Shown here: piece by piece, positions 57,813 to 64,000 of the stretch | How the letters are laid out: every line of letters starts with the position of its first letter | Position numbering within the stretch: the stretch's first letter is position 1 | Assembly (NCBI GenBank): GCA_947069175.1 | Contig: CAMTDV010000007.1 | Location: 54,083,583 to 54,147,582 of the forward strand | Length of the DNA stretch: 64,000 nucleotides | Reading direction: 5' to 3' | From: Scalesia atractyloides | Lineage: Eukaryota; Streptophyta; Magnoliopsida; Asterales; Asteraceae | The notes under the pieces: model-generated | What the model saw: only the letters and a program-made list of their open reading frames with translations | Database searches by the model: none | What the model was told of the DNA's origin: nothing | Made by a program: the position numbers and the translations under genes

Positions 57813-58074
57813 TGTTATGAATAAACTATATTATGGTGACTATCCACATTCTAACTCTCGTCTCTTCGTATCTTTTGTATTAATGTAACATTCTAACTCC
57901 CGTCTCTTCATGTCCTTTGTATTAATGTAAGAACACTATATATAGAGGTTCTTTGTATTGCATCATCACATCTCAATGAATTACAATTATCGATTATATC
58001 TTTCTCTAAGTGTTCCTTTGATACTTGTTCTTATGTTCATATACTAGTTTCTAGTAGGCCGTTGTTTCACAACA
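57813..58074 (+). repeat. copia-2 3' LTR
   Basis: TGTTATGAATAAACTATATT to TTTCACAACA. It differs from the 5' LTR by a few substitutions and 1-3 bp indels. Confidence 0.93.
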
Positions 58075-58455
58075 CATATATGATTCTTCTATACAACAGG
58101 GAATTCTTCATTTTTTTATTATTTATTTATTATTATTATTATTTTCAAAAGATTCATCCAGGTGCAACAATAGTAAATAAATGGTGTTTGTGGACATACA
58201 AAACGTTTACGGGATAAATAATAACATTTTTTGTTTTACGTTTTCCGTTTGCACCTATAGTAGCGCCACTAGGTGTAGTTTGTTTCATATGTGTTTAAAA
58301 CCACTAAAACTCAGGTTGATGGTTGTGGAGGAGAACCGTCACTTGGTGATGGACCGCTACGTAAACAGTCACGTCATTGGGGTCATCCCTCACTCAAATG
58401 ATGGGCTTATGGTGTGGATGATAAGCCTCTCTTTTTTTCTTTTTGTTAAATTATA

Positions 58456-58482
58456 TCTAATATATATATATATATATATATA
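58456..58482. repeat. (TA)n microsatellite
   Basis: TA dinucleotide run downstream of copia-2. Confidence 0.9.
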
Positions 58483-58560
58483 AATTAAATTAAATACTAA
58501 AATTAATAATATAGCATACATTACATTAAAAAATAAAATTTAAACTTAACTAAATAAATA

Positions 58561-59913
58561 TTAATAGGCATTGGGGTCATTGTGTGCAAAGTTCCAAATG
58601 TATTCCATCAAACCGTTATAAGGTTTTCATGTATGTACTCGATCTGAAATGAGAATGTGTTTAAATCGTGTTGTTCTTCACTTATCGGAACATAATTCTC
58701 GTTAACCTTATTTTCATCACACTCACAAATTGCTCTATCTTCGTCTTCGATGATCATGTTATGCATTAAGATACACGTATACATATCGTGTCGCAACTTT
58801 TTTGATGTAAAAGCACGTGCTGAGTTTTCAATGATGTGTCATTTTTGTTGTAGAACCTCAAAACACTGTTCAATGTTCTTTCTCGTCGCCTCTCGATACT
58901 TGGCAAATTTCATTCTTTTTTCGTCTGACGGGCGCGAAATAGTTTTAACGATTATAGAGTAGGAGAGATATATTTGATCAGCATGTATTCCACCCCGAAA
59001 ACTATAAACCTAGCTTCTGGACCTGTTCTTTTTATAACATCTTACAGACCTCTGATTGATGGATGGCATTAAGGTCGTTATTTGAACCAGGAACATCAGA
59101 GAACCATGCTAGATCCACAGATCTTGTGATGCAATAACCTCTATCATTATTGTTGCATGTCCATGATCATCTCGCTAAATTGACCTAGGCATGCATTATT
59201 GGCAATTCCGCCCCTGCCAGTGCATGCAATAAATGCTTCCAAGCATTCTAGGAAAACCATGCCTTGCTTCGTGGAATTATACAATTTTTGGATCTCATTG
59301 GCGTTGGGTTTTTGCAAATATTTTTGTTTATACGGTTCACTACACATTTGCAAAACTTGTACAGACATGCTTGTGCAATTCTTTCGACATCTTTAAATAT
59401 TCATACCACGCATCGGCTGTCGTCCCCTAAGCCAGTTGGCAAATTGCCGATGTACATTTATGTAAGGTGGTGAACCCCCTTTTGCCTCTAGCATCAATTG
59501 GTAATGTAAGAAACGGTCAAAACTCGCCATGTCGTTGGTTATACGTATGAATAGTCGACGACTCATTCGGAAACGATGTCTAAACATCGGTTCTGAGTAC
59601 AAAGGTTCATAGGCAAAGTAATCGGCCACCAATCTATTGTGAGCATCTAAACGTATGTTACAAATAAAAGTATAATAACGATGCAATAAGTTACTTAAAA
59701 ATAAATTATTAATACAAATTATAATAGCGATATAAAATCTATAAATACAAATATAAACTAAACTTGTCGGTCTCTGTTTATGGCCGATTGCCTAGTTCGT
59801 GGTTGTGATATGGTTTCTTCCTCTACAAAGATCATCTATGTTATCTGCATTACAGCGTTTACAAAAAACTGTACGTCTTCACGGAGTGACGAACGCGAAG
59901 ATGAAGAAGACAT
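58561..59913 (-). pseudogene. Second PIF/Harbinger transposase, broken
   Basis: The minus strand starts MSSSSSRSSLREDV at ATG 59913 and ends MEYIWNFAHNDPNAY then TAA (58563-58561), so nearly the whole gene is spanned. Pieces in order: 59686-59393 with SEPMFRHRFRMSRRLFIRIT, 59368-59147 with QKYLQKPNANEIQKLYN, PGSNNDLN near 59080, and 58796-58608 with MYTCILMHNMIIEDEDRAIC. The first catalytic Asp motif (SIDCMHW-like) reads IACTGRGG, so the Asp is lost. A possible intron or AT insertion lies at 59690-59765. No ORF1 partner is seen nearby. Confidence 0.82.
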
Positions 59914-60035
59914 TGTTTGATTTTTTAAGGAGAAAGTTTGTGGTTTTTTTAGAGAGTGTGGGTGAGTATATTTAAAAAAATGAGAGGTTTGTTTGGTTTA
60001 TATAATAAAGAAAAATGATTTTTTTTAGAATGAAA
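59914..60035. other. Upstream flank of the transposase relic
   Basis: A short AT-rich flank without any recognisable terminus. Confidence 0.4.
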
Positions 60036-62018
60036 CACCCTAACAAGTTTAGACCATAAAGATGCAGCGGAATATGAGCCTTAAAAATTTCTTCCTTTAT
60101 TAAGCGTTTTGATACACTTGAAGGTCCATTTTAACACAACTCCTTTACAACAAATACATTCTTCGTTCTCATTAAAGAAATAAATCATAACTTAGTCTAC
60201 TAAATTAAGTAATCACACATTCCCTACAATCTATGATACGACTCGATCTTCGACTGCTTACACTTCATGATGATGATTCGTGATTCTACGCAACCTGCAC
60301 TCACTACTACAACCAACCCATTAGTAAGTGGCAGCATTTTATATATATTTTAATGCATATAATTAAACGACCATAACGCATTCTAACTACGTAATCTATT
60401 TCATTCGATTAATCTTCCAACATCATTCACTTGAATCCGCTCTCAATCTTCGAGAGACCATCGTTCTTATACCTGCAGTTCCATTTTATACTCACATTTT
60501 TCACATAAACACTTACCATTGATTTACATTCATTTGATAACAACACGTGTACACACTTTCATATATTCATTTACTTATCGTATCATCTTCATACACTGCA
60601 CATGCAAGTTCACACTACCTACACCCATTATAATACCATGTGTACATACTTACATACCAGAAAGTTCACTTATTCACATTCAGTTACCATACTTAATCCC
60701 GCACAGAAAACTAACCACCTATGGACTTAGTGTTGAACAAGTTCCGTCCTTTCACATGTATAATATATTCTAGTACTTTTGTGCATGCGAGTTATAATCA
60801 CATATATACTTTTGTGACCTAAATCATTATTAGCTTCCGATTTGCACTCGCCTACTAGTTCCATCCTTACCCCACCTTTATGCGTGGCTGAATCTAGTGT
60901 TTATCGTGTTTCTAGTTCACACCTTTACATGTACTTGAGTTTAGAAAAGCCTGTTTTGTTTAATTTTGAGTTTTACAAGTCTAACGGGATTTAAGGAGCA
61001 TTGTGGGTACCTTAAGAACAACCTGGAGGATCAACCGGACATACAAAACGAAGAAAACGGAAATCAAGTACGGACATCGCGTTGCCGACGGGCTAAACCC
61101 GCTGTCAACGACGCAGCCTTGATTTTTCATTGGGGCATAAGGGCCGTTGACAGAAGTTTAGGGCGTCGGAGGCAGGGCACCGCGTCGCGATGCAGGTGTC
61201 CCTGTCGGCGAAACGTCTCTTTGTGTTGCCGACGTTGATTTCCTTTGTAACACCCATTTTATCGTGCCCAATGTTTTTAACCATAACCAACATACAATTC
61301 ACCCAATACGAACATACTTATATTCATTCTATCATGACTTACCCATCCTTTCGTGATTCCATACATCTCGCAATTCAAACTTATAATGTAACAGTAGTAT
61401 TTTGTTTGGAAATCACTTACCTTGAGCGTCCGCGTTTGTGCTTGCCTCCTTACTTTCTCTTGACCCGTTAGCTTTCCACGCTTAAGTCCATGCTAATAAT
61501 GTTCCTATCCTTTCATGTCACACATTCATATCATGGTTAGCGTATATGATCATACATACAAACATTCATTTCTTTCGTATAGACATTATTTTTCTTGCAT
61601 TAGTCAACTACCAAATATATGACATACACTAACGACCACATTGTTTCACATTCACGTAACTCAATTAACATCATACACATCCAATAAATCATGACTAGTT
61701 TACTCTTAATTGTGCCCGGAAGCGTAACATGCTTCTCATGCTTTGTTGACTTTACAAAAGTCACTTGTCCTACTTTCATACTTTCGACTTATGAACACAC
61801 ACTCATAATGATATGGCGGACCGTAGTAATAACATCATATGCATTTCATACTCATGTTGTATGACCCCTATAACTACATGATCACTTAGTCACAAATACA
61901 ATATACACATAATCAATTTTTACACATGCTAAAGCTTTCATAATTCTACATTTGACAACCACATACAAAGTTAGTTAATTTAACATAATCATAAAATCAT
62001 TTGTTACTAGTAAGTCCA
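60036..62018. other. Non-coding LTR-like sequence, unclassified
   Basis: It opens TGAAACACCCTAACAAG and ACCATAAAGATGCAGCGGAA, a phrase typical of long gypsy LTRs. A second TGTAACACCC motif occurs at 61247. A GC-rich island at 61060-61240 contains CGTTGCCGACG-like repeats in an otherwise AT-rich stretch. No gag or pol sequence is visible, and I could not pair ends or find a duplication, so it is only a candidate LTR or LTR fragment. The frames at 60519-60773, 60966-61238 and 61190-61471 show no motif. Confidence 0.4.
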
Positions 62019-62702
62019 TATGGTTATACCCTTGATGTGCCCTCTTGAAAGCAGCTCCGGTATTGACCTCGTGAGTGGAAGCGTGGCTGGAATCCCATGG
62101 AACGTCCAATGCATGAGTGATGTGTTGCGTACACTCAGCATAGCCTTGCGCATACCCATCATGGCGCGTAGCAACCACTAGCTTGGCCACTACACCATCT
62201 AACTTCGCAGACTTCTGAATGGAGTTTGCAATCTGCAAATTCATAGAAAAATTCAGAGCCATCACATGATGATCAAGAAACAAGCGGAGTACTTACATTG
62301 ACAATTCCATGTTGTTGCATCCACAACATGTTGTTGGTCAGCGACTCCACCAACGAATGGCGCGGGTGTCTTCGGAATCCTCCATTTTTTTCTCGCCTGC
62401 CTCCACCTTCGCTTCCGCCCCTCGCACCTGCGCTGAAACTCAGCCTTTTCCACCAAGGCTGCTTGAAGGTCTTTCTTGGCGCTCTCCAGAGCAGCAAGCT
62501 TCAACCTGTTCATTCACAACAAGGTTAGCATCATAATTTATTAACATCAAAAATGAGTGAGCACAAAGACAAGGGGTTACCTCCTTCTGCTCACTGTGTG
62601 CGCATTGCGCACTAGCCTCTGCAGCCGCGGCAGCTGCCACCTCCTTCTCTTTCTTCTCTCGCGCCACATCAGCGCACAACCGGGCCAGTTCATCCCTCAG
62701 GG
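62019..62702 (-). pseudogene. Tat-3 antisense-gene fragment (coiled-coil part)
   Basis: Minus-strand coiled-coil exons homologous to Tat-2 43120-43860: ALESAKKDLQAALVEKAE, ESLTNNML and the exon with MQQHGIVN, which ends at a GTAAGT donor (near 62297). The intron ends TTTGCAG near 62234. Sequence breaks at 62702, within an exon, where integrase begins. The left limit, about 62019, is an abrupt change to unrelated AT-rich DNA. Confidence 0.8.
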
Positions 62703-63774
62703 ATCATGTTTTTGCAACACGGGATTCTCCCCAAGAACAAAGCAGAAGCAAGGAAGGTCCAGAACAAGGCACTAAATTACGAAATGGCAGACGGTATCCT
62801 ATACAGGAAGTCGTATCTGGGACCGCTCCTTCGCTGCGTGGATTCGCAAGATGCGTAGTACTTAATCCGCGAAATACACGAAGGGTTATGCGGAATTCAT
62901 GTCGGTCTGCGCATGGTCGTAGCAAAGATCATGAACGCCGGTTACTATTGGCTGGCTTGCACCAAGATGCAGTTGAAACACTACGGAAGTGCGCTCGCCA
63001 CGCTCCGAAGACATTGCGCCCCAAGAATCCTTTGATCCCTGTCACAACAACTTCGCCTTTCCAACAATAGGCAATCAATATGGTGGGACCTTTCCCAGAT
63101 GCCCCAGGCGCGGTGAAGTTCATAATCGTTGCAGTCAATTATTCCACAAAATGGGTCGAGGCCAAACCCTTGCATCCACCACAGCAACTGTAGTTCGAAA
63201 ATTCATTTGGGAGAACATTATATGCCGTTTCGGATTACCCCTGTGCATAGTCAGTGATAATGGCCCCAACTTTGCAGCTGAAGAGCTACAGCAATGGATG
63301 AAGGAAATGCATATCGAACACGTTTTCACTTCAGTCGCGCATCCTCAAAGGAACGGCCAAGTGGAAAGCATTAACAAAAGTATCGTCGAAGGGATCAAGA
63401 CGAGATTGGGTACTACGCGAAGAGGTTGGGTCGATGAGTTTTCAAGCATTCTTTGGGCTCACCGAACCAAAATCCAGCACAGGAGAAACTCCTTTCAGCC
63501 TCGTGTATGGGACGGAGGCAGTAATTCTGCAGAGATAGGCCTCCCATCACCATGCATGCTAGCTGCGCAAAATCAAAACAATGAAGAAGAATGCAGACTT
63601 GACTTGGACTTACTAGAAGAAAGGCATGAAAACGCTGCAATCAACGAAGCAAAATATAAGTCTAAGCTCGAAAAATACTACAACCGGGAGTCCGCGTATG
63701 TACCTTCTTACCTGGTGACTTTGTTCTACGCGACAATGAAGCGTCTAATGCTGAACGTCCTGGAAAACTCGTAA
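62703..63774 (+). pseudogene. Tat-3 integrase fragment
   Basis: It begins IMFLQHGILPKNKAEARKVQ, equal to the Tat-2 segment near 41545, and runs through HEGLCGIHVGLR (zinc-binding region, then frameshifted). The 261-codon frame at 62989-63774 holds most of the core: SDNGPNF and NGQVESINKSIVEGIKTRLG (catalytic Glu kept). The first core Asp is changed, AVNYSTKW instead of AVDYFTKW. The sequence jumps after VLENS near 63774, a deletion of about 450 bp relative to Tat-2, to the 3' end of the antisense gene. Confidence 0.85.
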
Positions 63775-63825
63775 TGCGCGGCACAATCAAAGATCCTACA
63801 AAGATATTACATTAAGGATCCTACA

Positions 63826-64000
63826 CTAGTCTTCATCAGCAGCGGCCTTGGCTTCTTCCGGAAATATATCCTTTAAGCGATCCACGAGTTGTCGTGGGTG
63901 AGCACCTCGCTCACCAATTCCAACACTGGGATATCAAGATGGTCATACCCTTGTTGTGCCCTTTCTAAAGCAGCTCCAGTATTGACCCCATAAGTGGCAG
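63826..64000 (-). pseudogene. Tat-3 antisense gene 3' end (second copy, runs off the window)
   Basis: The stop TAG at 63828-63826 is preceded on the minus strand by LKDIFPEEAKAAADED. The sequence at 63935-64000 repeats that at 62019-62085 with a few changes, so the same antisense segment occurs twice, once on each side of the integrase fragment. Confidence 0.8.

Larger units (their letters stand above)
51750..58074 (+). mobile_element. copia-2: complete but decayed Ty1/copia retrotransposon
   Basis: LTRs 51750-52007 (258 bp) and 57813-58074 (262 bp) are near identical in layout, with TG..CA ends and an exact CATAT duplication (51745-51749, 58075-58079). The primer-binding region and polypurine tract are in the expected places. 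The internal 5.8 kb is saturated with stops. Confidence 0.92.

Overview
This window is nuclear DNA of a higher plant. It is AT-rich and dense with nested transposable elements, degenerate CCCTAAA-type repeats and GT-AG introns. Element styles (Tat-lineage Ty3/gypsy with an antisense gene, Ty1/copia, PIF/Harbinger, hAT MITEs, TGTAACACCC-type LTRs) recall Asteraceae, but that is inference. Only one host gene is recognisable: a LysM-domain, GPI-anchored chitin-receptor-like gene (LYM2/CEBiP type) at 33016-35811, minus strand, in four exons with several 1-2 nt frame disruptions.

Layout. 1-1412: three MITE-like elements with TAGGG ends in TA repeats, one holding degenerate telomere-like repeats. 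1620-4860: decayed PIF/Harbinger element with transposase and Myb/SANT ORF1. 4990-16950: AT-rich non-coding DNA with a foldback element, two tandem repeats, a CACTA-like end and three hAT-type elements, two of them with clear 8-bp target duplications. 17161-20298 and 31823-32645: two halves of one Ty1/copia element on the minus strand, split by a full-length Tat element (Tat-1, 20299-31822). 33016-35811: the LysM gene. 36100-50343: a second full-length Tat element (Tat-2) with a perfect GTTAT duplication, itself carrying a 2266-bp solo LTR (45170-47435, duplication TACAG). 51750-58074: a complete but decayed copia element with matching LTRs and a CATAT duplication. 58561-59913: a second PIF/Harbinger transposase relic, minus strand. 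60036-62018: non-coding LTR-like sequence. 62019-64000: a rearranged third Tat copy (Tat-3).

The most interesting structure is the gene carried on the opposite strand of the Tat elements between pol and the 3' LTR. In Tat-1 and Tat-2 it has a TATA box and conserved palindromes upstream of its start, a Transposase_28-like ('putative gypsy type transposon') N-terminal domain, GT-AG introns, a long coiled coil and a conserved acidic C-terminus. Part of it is present in Tat-3. Because it is antisense to the genomic RNA, its introns are not removed during retrotransposition. A second unusual structure is the solo LTR inside this gene in Tat-2, which carries four tRNA-like modules with Pol III A/B-box-like motifs.

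Most element ORFs are broken by frameshifts and stops. Several host-gene breaks are single-base changes, one in a homopolymer, so uncorrected long-read errors should be considered beside true decay.
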